Part shown: positions 1-8,475 of the stretch, piece by piece
Numbering within the stretch: position 1 is the first letter of the stretch
Layout: every line of letters starts with the position of its first letter
Assembly (NCBI RefSeq): GCF_001544515.1
Contig: NZ_FCOL02000044.1
Coordinates: 1 to 46,109 of the forward strand
Source of the DNA: Caballeronia terrestris
Lineage (GTDB): Bacteria > Pseudomonadota > Gammaproteobacteria > Burkholderiales > Burkholderiaceae
DNA length: 46,109 nt
Reading direction: 5' to 3'
Notes under the pieces: generated by a model
The model's input: only the letters and a program-made list of their open reading frames with translations
Databases searched by the model: none
Told to the model about the DNA's origin: nothing
Position numbers and translations under genes: made by a program

Positions 1-524
1 CGGAGAAGATCGCGCGGCGCGGCTATCACATCTATCGCGAATATGGCGTCGATCCGCTGGAGCGGCATCACGTCGACCAGGTGATGTCGCGCGGCGTGCA
101 GACGATCGACGCCGGCCTGACCGTGCGCGACGCGCTCGCGACCTTCTTCGGCGACTCGCAGACGCATCGCGCGTATCCGGCGGTGCGCGACGGCGCGGTG
201 ATAGGCATGGTCGACCGGGCAACGCTCGCGCTCGATCCGGATTCCACCGTCGCCGATGCGCTGCGCGGCGTGGCGCCCGTCGTCGCGCTGCCGGGCGAAA
301 ACTGCCGGCTGGTCGCGACGCGGCTCGCCGTCCACGGCCTCGAACGGCTGCCGGTTGTCGCGGACAACGAGACGCGGCGGCTGATCGGCATCGTATCGCG
401 CAGCGATCTCGTGAAACCGTCGCTCGCCCACTTCGACGAAGAGCACAAGCGCGAACGCTTTCGCCGTATCGGCCCGGGCGGCGCGGCGGCGTTCGCCCGG
501 CGCAGACGCACTTCGCGTCCCTGA
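1..524 (+). CDS. ClC-family chloride channel, C-terminal CBS part (partial)
   Basis: The reading frame is open from base 3, so the gene starts outside the window and only about 173 C-terminal residues are seen. They form a tandem CBS pair: the first around the stretch VMSRGVQTIDAGLTVRDAL, the second ending in GIVSRSDLVKPS, followed by a short basic tail (RRRRTSRP). The lead-in EKIARRGYHIYREYGVDPLE resembles the linker that joins the membrane domain of bacterial ClC channels/antiporters to their cytoplasmic CBS domains, which sense nucleotides and adjust ion transport. The membrane part itself is outside the window, so the ClC assignment is an inference from this linker. Another CBS-bearing transporter is possible. 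Confidence 0.7.
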   Translation, partial: EKIARRGYHIYREYGVDPLERHHVDQVMSRGVQTIDAGLTVRDALATFFGDSQTHRAYPAVRDGAVIGMVDRATLALDPDSTVADALRGVAPVVALPGENCRLVATRLAVHGLERLPVVADNETRRLIGIVSRSDLVKPSLAHFDEEHKRERFRRIGPGGAAAFARRRRTSRP

Positions 525-700
525 CACCCTCGTTCCGACGGACTGCGCAACGCAGTCCGTGCTATTTGTCCGCGTCACGCCTACTCTCCTTGTCACCGGA
601 GGCGCGCGGAACTGTCTGAACAAAACCTCTCCCGCTCCAAAAAACTTCCGTGCCCGCTCCCGGTGGGGATTTCCCTGCTTTACACGCGACTCCGCGCGGT

Positions 701-729
701 ATTAAATAAATCAACTTGATTTAATTAAT
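701..729. promoter_or_regulatory. Near-perfect 29-bp palindrome, candidate operator of the ROK regulator
   Basis: The arms TAAATCAA (707-714) and TTGATTTA (716-723) flank a single C. The symmetry resumes outside one mismatched position with ATTAA (701-705) and TTAAT (725-729). It is an AT-rich island in GC-rich sequence, 35 bases before the GTG of the regulator gene. AT-rich palindromes are typical ROK (NagC/Mlc/XylR) operators, so autoregulation and control of the downstream transporter are likely. That role is inferred. Confidence 0.6.
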
Positions 730-763
730 CAGAAAACGACGGTTGGTTTCCAGGAGGAGACGC

Positions 764-2014
764 GTGAGAAGCCCCCACATCGGCCAAGGCAGCAATTCGG
801 CCAACGTGCGCCGCTACAACGAGCGCTTGCTGCTGCAGGCGCTGCGCCGCACGGAGCCTGCATCGAAAGCGGATCTCGCCCGCCACGCGAATCTCACGAG
901 CACGGCCGTCGGGAGCATCATCACGTCGCTTGGCAAGGCGGGTTTGATCGAATTCACCGGACGGCGTCTCGACGGCCAACGCGGCCAGCCCGCCTCGCTC
1001 ATCAAGCTGGACCCGCGTGGCGCGTTCGGCATCGGCGTGCGGCTGGATCGCACGAGCATGGAGACGGTGCTCGTCAACTTCACGGGTTCCGTGCTGGCGC
1101 GCGCAGCGTACGACATGGTCCTGCCGCATCCGACTGAAGTCCTCGAAATATTGCAGCGCGACATCCAGGCGCTCCTGGAACATCTGACCCCGAGCGAGCG
1201 CGAACGTCTCGCGGGCGTGGGCCTCGCGCAGCCGTTCAATCTCGGTAGCTGGCTGCGCGAACTGAGCCTGCCCGCCGACACCTTCCGCGCCTGGGACGAA
1301 ATGGATTTCCCGAGTGAACTCGGACGCGCGATCGGCCTGCCCGTGTTCAACGAAAACGACGGCAACTCGGCCGCCATCGCCGAACTCTTCTACGGCTGCG
1401 GACGCCACTGCGACGATTTCATCTATCTGTTCCTCGGCTCGGCGATCGGCGCGGGGATCGCGGTCGATGGTGACTGCCTGCGCGGTGTGAGCGGCAACGC
1501 GGGCGACATCGGCGTGATGCCGGTAGCGCCCAGCCGCCTGCCGTCGGCGCCGCAGCCCGACAAACAGTGGGACATCCTGATTTCGCGCGCGTCGCTCAAT
1601 GCCCTGGCACGTCACCTGCGCTACACGGGCGAATCAATCGAAAGCCGCGCCGATATCGAAGCCTGCATCGCGCGGAAACTGCCGGCCGTCGATGAATGGA
1701 TCGACGACTGCATCGATGCCCTCGCCCCCGCCCTGCGCGCGATGCTGTGCGTGCTCGACGTGCCCGTCGTCGTGCTCGATGCCGACGTCGACGCGGGCCT
1801 GCTCGATACGCTGATCGAGCGGCTGCGCGCCACGATGGCCGCGAACGCTCCGGAATCACGCGGCGTGCCGGTCATGGCGCGCGGCTCCTTTGGCCGCGAT
1901 GCGGGCGCGATCGGCGCCGCGACGCTGCCCATGTTCTTCAACTTCTCTCCGCGCGCGGGGATTCTCAAGGGCGCTGGCGCCCATCCGAATGAGGTGAACT
2001 ATGTCCAGTCCTGA
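764..2014 (+). CDS. ROK-family transcriptional regulator of a sugar transporter
   Basis: The protein has about 416 residues. Residues 15-75 form a winged helix (SKADLARHANLTSTAVGSII), and the rest is a ROK sugar-kinase-like domain with the DGNSAAIAE stretch. The GTG at 764 is chosen because AGGAGG at 752-757 sits six bases upstream. An in-frame TTG at 743 lies upstream of that site and would be untranslated. The usual ROK zinc motif (CxCGxxGC) is absent: after GNAGDIGVMPV the chain goes straight on without cysteines, so metal-linked inducer sensing may differ. The gene overlaps the following ABC ATPase by 14 bases and so probably shares its transcript. It likely represses this operon and releases it on binding a sugar. 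The sugar cannot be read from the sequence. Confidence 0.88.
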   Translation: MRSPHIGQGSNSANVRRYNERLLLQALRRTEPASKADLARHANLTSTAVGSIITSLGKAGLIEFTGRRLDGQRGQPASLIKLDPRGAFGIGVRLDRTSMETVLVNFTGSVLARAAYDMVLPHPTEVLEILQRDIQALLEHLTPSERERLAGVGLAQPFNLGSWLRELSLPADTFRAWDEMDFPSELGRAIGLPVFNENDGNSAAIAELFYGCGRHCDDFIYLFLGSAIGAGIAVDGDCLRGVSGNAGDIGVMPVAPSRLPSAPQPDKQWDILISRASLNALARHLRYTGESIESRADIEACIARKLPAVDEWIDDCIDALAPALRAMLCVLDVPVVVLDADVDAGLLDTLIERLRATMAANAPESRGVPVMARGSFGRDAGAIGAATLPMFFNFSPRAGILKGAGAHPNEVNYVQS

Positions 2015-3545
2015 CTCGAGGCCCGCGCTGCTGGAAATGCGCGGCATCAGCAAGACCTTCCCGGGCGTGCGAGCGCTCGACAACGTGCGGCTCGCCGTCC
2101 ACCCCGGCGAAGTCCATTCGCTGATGGGCGAAAACGGCGCCGGTAAATCGACGCTGATGAAAATCCTGTCCGGCGCCTATCAGGCCGATCCGGGGGGCCA
2201 GATCCTGATCGACGGCAAGGTCGTTGTAATCGATGGCCCGCTCGCCGCGAAAGATCTCGGCGTCGCGGTGATCTATCAGGAACTGAGCCTCGCGCCGAAT
2301 CTCTCGGTGGCGGAGAACATCCACGCGGGACGGGAGTTGCGCAACGGCCTCGGCCTCGTCGATCGCGGTGCGATGGAGCGCGGCTGTGCCGACGTGTTGA
2401 AGCGCCTCGGCGCCGCTTTCAAGCCGCATACGCTCGTCGGCGATTTGTCGATCGCGGAGCAGCAACTGGTCGAAATCGCGCGGGCGGTGCATGCGCAGGC
2501 GCGCATCCTCGTGATGGACGAGCCGACCACGCCGCTCTCCTCGCGCGAAACCGATCGCCTGTTCGAACTGATCCGTACGTTGCGCGCCGAAGGCCTCGCA
2601 ATCATCTACATCAGTCACCGGATGGCGGAGATCTATGAACTGTCGGATCGCGTGTCGGTGTTGCGCGACGGCGGCTATGTCGGCACGCTGGAGCGAGCGG
2701 ATCTGTCGGCGGAAAGCCTCGTCAAGATGATGGTCGGCCGCGATATTTCCGGCTTCTACAAGAAGGAGCACGCGCCCTATGATCCGGGCAAGGTCGTGCT
2801 GCAAGTGCGCGACGTCGCCGACACCGGCCGCGTGCGCGGTTGCAGCCTCGACCTGCACTCGGGCGAAGTGCTCGGCATCGCGGGATTGGTCGGCGCGGGG
2901 CGCACGGAACTCGCGCGCCTGATCTTCGGCGCGGAACCGCGCACGCGCGGCGAAGTGACGGTCGACGGCAAGAAGCTCAACCTGCGCACCCCGCGCGATG
3001 CGATCGATGCTGGCCTTGTCTATCTGACCGAAGACCGCAAGGGCCAGGGCCTCTTTCTCGACATGAGCGTGCGCGACAACATCAACGTGGCCGTTGCGGG
3101 CCGCGATGCGCGCGCGGGCGTGCTCGATCTCAAGCGCGGCGCGGCGCGCGCGCGGGACGCGATCTCGTCGCTGACGATCCGCGTGCCGAGCGCGAAGGTG
3201 AACGCTGGCGCGCTCTCCGGCGGCAACCAGCAGAAGGTGCTGCTCTCGCGGCTGCTCGAAACCAAGCCGCGCGTGCTGATCCTCGACGAACCGACGCGCG
3301 GCGTCGACATCGGTGCGAAGTCGGAGATCTACCGGATCATCAACGAACTGGCGAAGACGGGCGTCGGCATCATCATCATCTCGAGTGAACTGCCCGAGGT
3401 GATCGGTACCGCGGACCGCGTGCTCGTCATGCGCGAAGGCGCGCTCGCCGGCGAACTCGGTGGCTACACCGGCAAGCCGATCACGCAGGAAGCCATCATC
3501 GAACTCGCCACCGGGTCGCGCCCGGCGCTCGGCGAAGCCGCTTGA
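2001..3545 (+). CDS. Sugar ABC transporter ATPase, CUT2 (RbsA/XylG/MglA) type
   Basis: A 514-residue protein with two fused ABC domains that energises uptake of a monosaccharide. The first half has Walker A (GENGAGKST, about residues 43-51), a signature LSIAEQQ and Walker B LVMDEPT. The second half has a degenerate Walker A (GLVGAGRTE, lysine replaced by arginine), a canonical signature LSGGNQQK and Walker B LILDEPTRGVD. An intact first site with a degenerate second P-loop is normal for this family. The start ATG overlaps the end of the ROK gene and is preceded by GAGGTG. The permease follows 44 bases downstream. The length fits the family. Confidence 0.95.
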   Translation: MSSPDSRPALLEMRGISKTFPGVRALDNVRLAVHPGEVHSLMGENGAGKSTLMKILSGAYQADPGGQILIDGKVVVIDGPLAAKDLGVAVIYQELSLAPNLSVAENIHAGRELRNGLGLVDRGAMERGCADVLKRLGAAFKPHTLVGDLSIAEQQLVEIARAVHAQARILVMDEPTTPLSSRETDRLFELIRTLRAEGLAIIYISHRMAEIYELSDRVSVLRDGGYVGTLERADLSAESLVKMMVGRDISGFYKKEHAPYDPGKVVLQVRDVADTGRVRGCSLDLHSGEVLGIAGLVGAGRTELARLIFGAEPRTRGEVTVDGKKLNLRTPRDAIDAGLVYLTEDRKGQGLFLDMSVRDNINVAVAGRDARAGVLDLKRGAARARDAISSLTIRVPSAKVNAGALSGGNQQKVLLSRLLETKPRVLILDEPTRGVDIGAKSEIYRIINELAKTGVGIIIISSELPEVIGTADRVLVMREGALAGELGGYTGKPITQEAIIELATGSRPALGEAA

Positions 3546-3589
3546 ATAGACACGCAACACATTAGCGACACATATATCCGGAGGACGAC

Positions 3590-4624
3590 ATGAGCAATCC
3601 CATCAAGCAGGAACACGACGCGCCCGTCATCGCAACGGCCCAGGGCCAGGCCCAGCGGCAATCGCGCATCGAGCACAAGGAACGCATGCAGACGCTGATG
3701 CGAACGGCCGGGATGCTGCCCGTGCTGATCCTGCTATGCATCGGCTTTTCCGTCGTCACCGACGGCTTCTTCAGCCTGCAGAACATGTCGATCGTCACGC
3801 AGCAGGCCGCGATCAACGTCGTGCTCGCGGCGGGCATGACCTTCGTGATTCTCACGGGCGGTATCGACCTTTCGGTGGGTTCGGTGCTCGCGGCATCGGC
3901 GGTGACGGCGCTGATCGTTTCGACGATTCCCGGCTGGGGCTACCTCGGCATTCCGGCGGCGCTGCTCGTCGGGCTGCTGTTCGGCTTGATCAACGGCGCG
4001 TTGATCGCGTTGTTGCGGCTGCCGCCGTTCATCGTCACGCTCGGCTCGCTGACCGCGGTGCGCGGCATCGCGCGGCTGATCGGGCATGACACGACCATCT
4101 TCAACCCGAGTCTGCCGTTCGCGTTCATCGGCAACGACACGGTGCTCGGCGTGCCCTGGCTCGTGATCATCGCGGTCGCCGTGGTCGCGCTCTCGTGGTT
4201 CATCCTGCGACGTACCGTGCTCGGCCTGCGCATCTACTCGGTCGGCGGAAATCCGGAAGCGGCTCGCCTCTCGGGTATCAAGGTGTGGGGCATCCAGATG
4301 TTCGTGTACGCGGCATCGGGCGTGCTCGCCGGGCTCGGCGCGGTAATGTCGTCCGCACGGCTTTACGCGGCGAACGGCTTGCAGCTCGGGCAGTCGTATG
4401 AACTCGATGCCATCGCGGCCGTGATTCTCGGTGGCACGAGTTTTGTCGGCGGCGTGGGGTCGATCGTCGGCACGCTGGTCGGCGCGCTGATCATCGCGGT
4501 GCTGACGAACGGTCTCGTGCTGCTCGGCGTGTCGGACATCTGGCAGTACATCATCAAGGGCCTCGTGATCATCGGCGCGGTGGCGCTCGACCGCTATCGC
4601 CAGCGGGGCTCGGCTCGCACCTGA
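3590..4624 (+). CDS. Sugar ABC transporter permease, RbsC type
   Basis: A 344-residue integral membrane protein of the CUT2 permease family (BPD_transp_2). After a hydrophilic N-terminus of about 35 residues come roughly ten hydrophobic segments. The characteristic stretch ILTGGIDLSVGSVLA lies near residues 86-100, and a conserved glycine-rich loop (LGGTSFVGGVGSIVGT) lies near residue 280. It forms the channel through which the binding protein (next gene) delivers sugar, driven by the double ATPase upstream. GGAGG at 3581-3585 provides the ribosome site. Gene order and spacing support one operon from the ROK gene to 5665. Confidence 0.95.
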   Translation: MSNPIKQEHDAPVIATAQGQAQRQSRIEHKERMQTLMRTAGMLPVLILLCIGFSVVTDGFFSLQNMSIVTQQAAINVVLAAGMTFVILTGGIDLSVGSVLAASAVTALIVSTIPGWGYLGIPAALLVGLLFGLINGALIALLRLPPFIVTLGSLTAVRGIARLIGHDTTIFNPSLPFAFIGNDTVLGVPWLVIIAVAVVALSWFILRRTVLGLRIYSVGGNPEAARLSGIKVWGIQMFVYAASGVLAGLGAVMSSARLYAANGLQLGQSYELDAIAAVILGGTSFVGGVGSIVGTLVGALIIAVLTNGLVLLGVSDIWQYIIKGLVIIGAVALDRYRQRGSART

Positions 4625-4714
4625 TTCACTTCATTCTTCGCGACGGCGTACGGGAACATGCAGGTCCGCTTGTTCCCGCCAAAACCAACGGACCACCCTG
4701 GAGACAACAACATC

Positions 4715-5665
4715 ATGTTCAAGCAAAAAGTCGCATACGCCAGCATCGCGCTGGCCCTGGGCTGCAGCCTCGGCGCCTCCGCCGCGCAAGCCGCCGACAA
4801 GGAACTGAAGTCGATCGGCATCACCGTCGGCTCGCTCGGCAATCCGTACTTCGTGACGATTTCGAAGGGCGCGGAGGCAAAGGCGAAGCAGATCAATCCG
4901 AACGTCAAGGTACAGGCGGTATCGGCGGATTACGACATGAACAAGCAGTTCACGCAGATCGACAACTTCATCTCGGCCAAGGTCGACCTCATCCTGCTCA
5001 ACGCGGCCGATCCCAAGGCGATCGAGCCGGCGGTCAAGAAGGCGCGGGCGGCGGGGATCGTCGTGATAGCCGTCGACGTGGCTGCGGCCGGCGCCGATGC
5101 CACCGTGCAGACGAACAACATCCAGGCGGGGCAACTGGCCTGCGATTTTCTCGCGAAGAAGATCAACGGAAAGGGCAATGTGATCATCGAGAACGGGCCG
5201 CAGGTATCTGCCGTGATCGATCGCGTGAAGGGGTGCAAGGAGGTGCTCGCGAAGAATCCGGGAATCAAGATTCTTTCCGAGGACCAGGACGCGAAGGGTT
5301 CGCGCGAAGGCGGGATGAACGCGATGCAGGGTTATCTGACGCGTTTCCCGAAGGTCGATGGACTTTTTGCGATCAACGATCCGCAGGCAGTGGGCAGTGA
5401 TCTTGCGGCGAAGCAGTTGCATCGGAAGGATATGGTGATTACATCCGTGGACGGTGCGCCGGATATCGAAACCGCGCTGAAGAGCGATACGCTGATTCAG
5501 GCGTCTGCGAGTCAGGATCCCTGGATGATGGCGCAGACGGCCGTCGATGTCGGTTACAAGCTCATGAACGGGCAGAAGCCGGCGAATCCGCTGATCCTGA
5601 TGCCGTCGACCCTGATTACCCGGGAGAATGTGGGGGCGTATAAGGGGTGGTCGTCGGCGCGGTAA
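4715..5665 (+). CDS. Periplasmic sugar-binding protein of the CUT2 transporter
   Basis: About 316 residues of the Peripla_BP_4 (RbsB-like) family. The ATG at 4715 is preferred over an in-frame ATG at 4658 because GGAGAC lies at 4700-4705 and translation from 4715 gives a clean Sec signal peptide (MFKQKVAYASIALALGCSLG, then ASAAQA before ADKELK). The mature N-terminus (KSIGITVGSLGNPYFVTISK) is a typical first strand of ribose-type binding proteins. It captures the ligand for the permease and ATPase encoded upstream. The exact ligand (ribose, fructose, xylitol or similar) is not decidable from sequence. It is the last gene of the operon and is followed by a terminator. Confidence 0.92.
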   Translation: MFKQKVAYASIALALGCSLGASAAQAADKELKSIGITVGSLGNPYFVTISKGAEAKAKQINPNVKVQAVSADYDMNKQFTQIDNFISAKVDLILLNAADPKAIEPAVKKARAAGIVVIAVDVAAAGADATVQTNNIQAGQLACDFLAKKINGKGNVIIENGPQVSAVIDRVKGCKEVLAKNPGIKILSEDQDAKGSREGGMNAMQGYLTRFPKVDGLFAINDPQAVGSDLAAKQLHRKDMVITSVDGAPDIETALKSDTLIQASASQDPWMMAQTAVDVGYKLMNGQKPANPLILMPSTLITRENVGAYKGWSSAR

Positions 5666-5685
5666 ATGGCTGAAATCGGGAGAAG

Positions 5686-5714
5686 CGCTCGCGCGGGTCG
5701 GCGGGCGTTTTTTT
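5686..5714 (+). terminator. Rho-independent terminator of the sugar transporter operon
   Basis: The stem CGCTCGC (5686-5692) with GCGGGCG (5701-5707), containing one G-T pair, is followed by seven T residues (5708-5714). It starts 20 bases after the binding-protein stop codon. Confidence 0.75.
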
Positions 5715-5737
5715 ATGCCGTCAGAGCGGCAAGACGC

Positions 5738-6217
5738 TCAAACCCAAAGCCTCCCCCTTCCCCCACCTTCACCCCCGACCAGATCACTCCACGGAAACGG
5801 TAGCGCTTCCATCCGGCGCACTTCCTCGTCGTTCAGTGCATCGCGGCGAATATCCCACTGCTGCCCAGGCGGATACGCGCCGACGACCTGAAACCGCCCG
5901 TCGCTGGAAGGCAGACAATGCCCCGTCCCCGCCGGCAGCACGAGCGCATCCCCCGCCTGCACGGAGTCGATTCGCCCCGCCGGACCACCGAGAATCAGTT
6001 GCGCCCGCCCAGCCGCGACGCCGAGCGCCTCGTGCGCGGTCGAATGATAGTGGTGATAGTCGAAAACGCCGTCACGCCATTGCGGCGGCCAGCCGTTCTC
6101 GCTGAACATCGCCTCGAAGTGGCTGGCGAGATTCGTCTGCTTCCCGCCGATCACCCCGCGATACAACAGCACCGGCAGCCGCCGGTTGTTCGGCACCCAG
6201 CCGTTTGCGTGCAGCAT
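5738..6217 (-). CDS. Cupin-domain protein (YjlB-like), N-terminus possibly frameshifted
   Basis: 159 residues forming a small beta-barrel cupin. Visible motifs are PNNRRLPVLLYRG near the N-terminus, the metal-site-like YHHYHSTAHEALG and the second cupin box LPAGTGHC, then GAYPPGQQWD. No enzymatic activity can be assigned. The family includes uncharacterised YjlB-type proteins. The ATG at 6217 lacks a ribosome site. A better start, ATG at 6270 with AGGAG at 6282-6278, lies in another frame and reads MTYEPTICKLSTHV, while the cupin frame upstream of 6217 reads CEPF directly before MLHANGW. One indel near 6230-6235 would join the two. The neighbouring pseudogene fits local decay. Confidence 0.75.
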   Translation of the reverse strand: MLHANGWVPNNRRLPVLLYRGVIGGKQTNLASHFEAMFSENGWPPQWRDGVFDYHHYHSTAHEALGVAAGRAQLILGGPAGRIDSVQAGDALVLPAGTGHCLPSSDGRFQVVGAYPPGQQWDIRRDALNDEEVRRMEALPFPWSDLVGGEGGGRGRLWV

Positions 6218-6284
6218 GAAAGGTTCGCAACGTGAGTCGACAGCTTGCAGATGGTCGGTTCGTAAGTCATTGCAATTCTCCTGA

Positions 6285-7139
6285 AGCTTCGTCGAATACG
6301 GCGCAAATCGCGTTCCACCTGCAACGGCTGAAGCAAGCCCCCATCAAGCTCCGAGGCCCAGCGCGGAACCACTCGTCTGTCAAAGCCAGATACAGATTTC
6401 GGACCTCGGCTATCGCGTGCTACGGGCGAAGGACGCGCAAAGCGCGCTCGCCATCGTCGAAAGCGGCGTGCCGATCGACGTGCTCTTCACCGACGTCGCG
6501 ATGCCCGGCGCGCTGCGCAGCACGGAACTCGCGCGCGAGACGCGCGAGCGGCTGCCGGCCGTCGCGGTGCTTTTCACGTCGGGTTACACCGATAACGCGA
6601 TCGTGCATTCGAGTCGGCTCGATGAAGGCATCGAATTGTTGAGCAAGCCGTACACGCACGAGGCGCTCGCGCGCAAAGTGTGGCACGTACTCGCTGATCC
6701 GCACCGGCGCGCGGCGTCGAATGTGCTTGCTGCCAGCCGGCCGCAGGAGCGCGAAAGCGACACGGCCCTAGCGGCGGTGCGGCGTTTGTCGATCCTGCTG
6801 GTGGAAGACGACGTCCTCGTGCGCTCAAGCACCACGGAACTGCTCGCGACCTTCGGGCTCGCCGTCATTGAGGCAAACTCGGACCTGAAAGCGATGCGCG
6901 TGCTGCGCGAGCGCCCGGTCGATGTGATGCTGACCGATGTCGGGCTTGGCGGGGTGTCGGGCGTGGGGTTCGCCATCGCGGCGCGGCGGCTCATGCCAGC
7001 GCCAGGCGTGATTTTTTTGAGCGTGCGCGATCTCGCGCTGAGATCGGACGAAGAGCACGCGCTCGCGGGCGCGCAGCAGTTGTGCAAGCCTTACGATCCG
7101 CATGATCTGATCGATGCGCTAAAGGCTTGTGTCAGATAG
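6285..7139 (+). pseudogene. Remnant of a hybrid sensor histidine kinase: two receiver domains
   Basis: The frame is open from 6285 to 7139 but has no plausible ATG (GTG at 6417 at best). The first receiver lacks its N-terminal strand and acidic pocket. It begins abruptly at SDLGYRVLRAKDAQSAL and retains the phospho-acceptor region LFTDVAMPG, LFTSGYTD and the conserved lysine in LSKPYT. The second receiver is complete: LLVEDDVLV, MLTDVGLGG and LCKPYDPHD. Such tandem receivers usually close a hybrid kinase (PAS-HisKA-HATPase-REC-REC). Here the kinase part is gone, apparently by deletion between the cupin promoter and the receiver. It could still make a double-receiver protein from GTG 6417, but the missing acidic residues argue that the first domain is inactive. 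Confidence 0.65.
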
Positions 7140-7164
7140 CTGAATTTGAGGGCGCGATGCGTCT

Positions 7165-7434
7165 TTAGTGCGAAAAGTCAGCGGCGTGAAGCACGATCGA
7201 CGCGCTCTTGTCGCGTAGCATTTTTCGCTCGACGGCGGCCGCGATGCGCTTGCGCCCGTCCGCGAACGCCTTCAGGAGCCGCGCGTCGGACGCACCGATC
7301 GGCGACCAGAAGTGCTCTTCGAGCGCGTCCCGGGTAATAGCGCACTGCACCGTCTGCCCGTGCGCGGCGGCCACGAAGACTACTCGCTTTCCGTCTGACG
7401 AGACGCTCGCTTCTGCCGTAAGTGTGCTTTCCAT
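7165..7434 (-). CDS. DUF1488 family small protein
   Basis: 89 residues. The pattern GKRVVFVAAAHGQTVQCAIT followed by RDALEEHFW and a helical C-terminal half (LLKAFADGRKRIAAAVERK) matches the DUF1488 family, whose function is unknown. There is no signal peptide or membrane segment, so it is probably cytosolic. It is transcribed away from the H-NS-like gene, with which it shares the 350-base spacer to its right. It is convergent with the receiver-domain remnant to its left, from whose end it is separated by 25 bases. Confidence 0.7.
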   Translation of the reverse strand: MESTLTAEASVSSDGKRVVFVAAAHGQTVQCAITRDALEEHFWSPIGASDARLLKAFADGRKRIAAAVERKMLRDKSASIVLHAADFSH

Positions 7435-7784
7435 GACCGCGCTTCTTTTTCAGCCGACCGGCCCCGGAACGTCCGGAGCGCCGCACCTCCAATTCGTTCT
7501 CAGCGGAAATGATAGCGCCCAAATGCGGGGAGCGTCGTGTCGCGGCGTGCAATGGCGGCGAGGTTGGTTTCCTCTGGTGTTTGGGGTTCGGACAGACCGG
7601 CCGGCTTCGTTTTGATGGCACGCGGACCACATGCATTCGATTAAGCATTTGCTTGGCTTTTGCAAAAGACACTGCGAGTGGCTTTAAGCTTCTCTTAGCT
7701 CTGCATCTTTAATACGGTCGATCCCTTCGCTAAACGCGCTAAAGGTGGCATAGTGCGATCAACACCCCCTTTTAGGAGTTGACC
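7435..7784. other. Divergent intergenic region upstream of the H-NS-like gene
   Basis: Contains a perfect 12-bp palindrome CTTTTGCAAAAG (7657-7668) about 115 bases before the H-NS-like start. Its AT-richness increases towards that gene, and AGGAG (7772-7776) is its ribosome site. I see no gene. The palindrome may be a regulatory site, but nothing identifies a binding protein. Confidence 0.4.
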
Positions 7785-8393
7785 ATGGCAACGCTCGCAC
7801 AGCTTAAGCAACGGATTGCGAAGCTGCAAAAGCAGGCTGAAACAATCGCCGCAAAAGCGGCGAAGTCGGTTTTGAATGACATTCGCGCGATGATGGACGA
7901 ACACGGTTTGACGACCGCCGACATCGAGGCGCATGACGCAGGACGCAAGACCGCGCGCAAGGCGGCGCCGCCGAAAGCGGCTAAGAGAGTCGCCAAATCC
8001 TCAAAGGCTTCGAAGACCGCGAGTTCCAAGGGCAAGCTGCCAGCCAAATACATGAACACGAAGACGGGCGAGACCTGGAGCGGCCACGCGCGGCCTCCGG
8101 CCTGGATCAAGGACGTGAAGGACCGCACGAAGTTCTTGATCGACGGCGCGGCGGCGCAACCGGTCGTCGCTAGCACGAAGGTCGCGGCCAAGAAAGCCCG
8201 CTCGGTCAACGGGATCGCCTCGACCAAGACCACGACAAGCCGCAAGTCTGCTGGCAAGAAGGCGACGTCTACGAGCAAAAGCGCCCAACCGGGCAAGCCT
8301 GTCACGCGACGCGCACGTGTCAAGCCCGCGAGCAACGGAGCGGCGCAATCGGCTTCGGTCGACGGTGCAACACCGGCGGCTGTCGTCGCGTAG
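7785..8393 (+). CDS. H-NS-family nucleoid protein with long lysine/alanine-rich tail
   Basis: 202 residues. Residues 1-45 are a coiled-coil oligomerisation region (LAQLKQRIAKLQKQAE). Residues 88-107 carry the H-NS DNA-binding core (KYMNTKTGETWSGHARPPAW), close to the usual Y-x-N-P-x-T-G-E-T-W-S-G-x-G-R pattern but with T for P and HAR for RGR. Between and after these lie basic K/A/S/T-rich stretches resembling histone H1 tails, and the C-terminal tail alone covers about 80 residues. H-NS proteins bind AT-rich, often acquired DNA and silence it. The AT-richer gene-poor stretch and replicon core immediately downstream are plausible targets. ATG 7785 with AGGAG at 7772-7776 is preferred over TTG 7779. 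Confidence 0.88.
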   Translation: MATLAQLKQRIAKLQKQAETIAAKAAKSVLNDIRAMMDEHGLTTADIEAHDAGRKTARKAAPPKAAKRVAKSSKASKTASSKGKLPAKYMNTKTGETWSGHARPPAWIKDVKDRTKFLIDGAAAQPVVASTKVAAKKARSVNGIASTKTTTSRKSAGKKATSTSKSAQPGKPVTRRARVKPASNGAAQSASVDGATPAAVVA

Positions 8394-8475
8394 GGAATTG
8401 TGTTTGTCGCGCGGTGCTGTTTTGGCCGCGCGGTTTGGCGCGACCACATGGCAATTCTCCACTGAGGAGGAATAT

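Noticed and set aside
743..763. TTG start at 743 for the ROK regulator
   Set aside because: It lies upstream of the AGGAGG ribosome site, which points to GTG 764.
8406..8444. GC-rich dyad after the H-NS-like gene as a terminator
   Set aside because: Arms GTCGCGC and GCGCGAC are far apart and no T-run follows, so termination is not supported.
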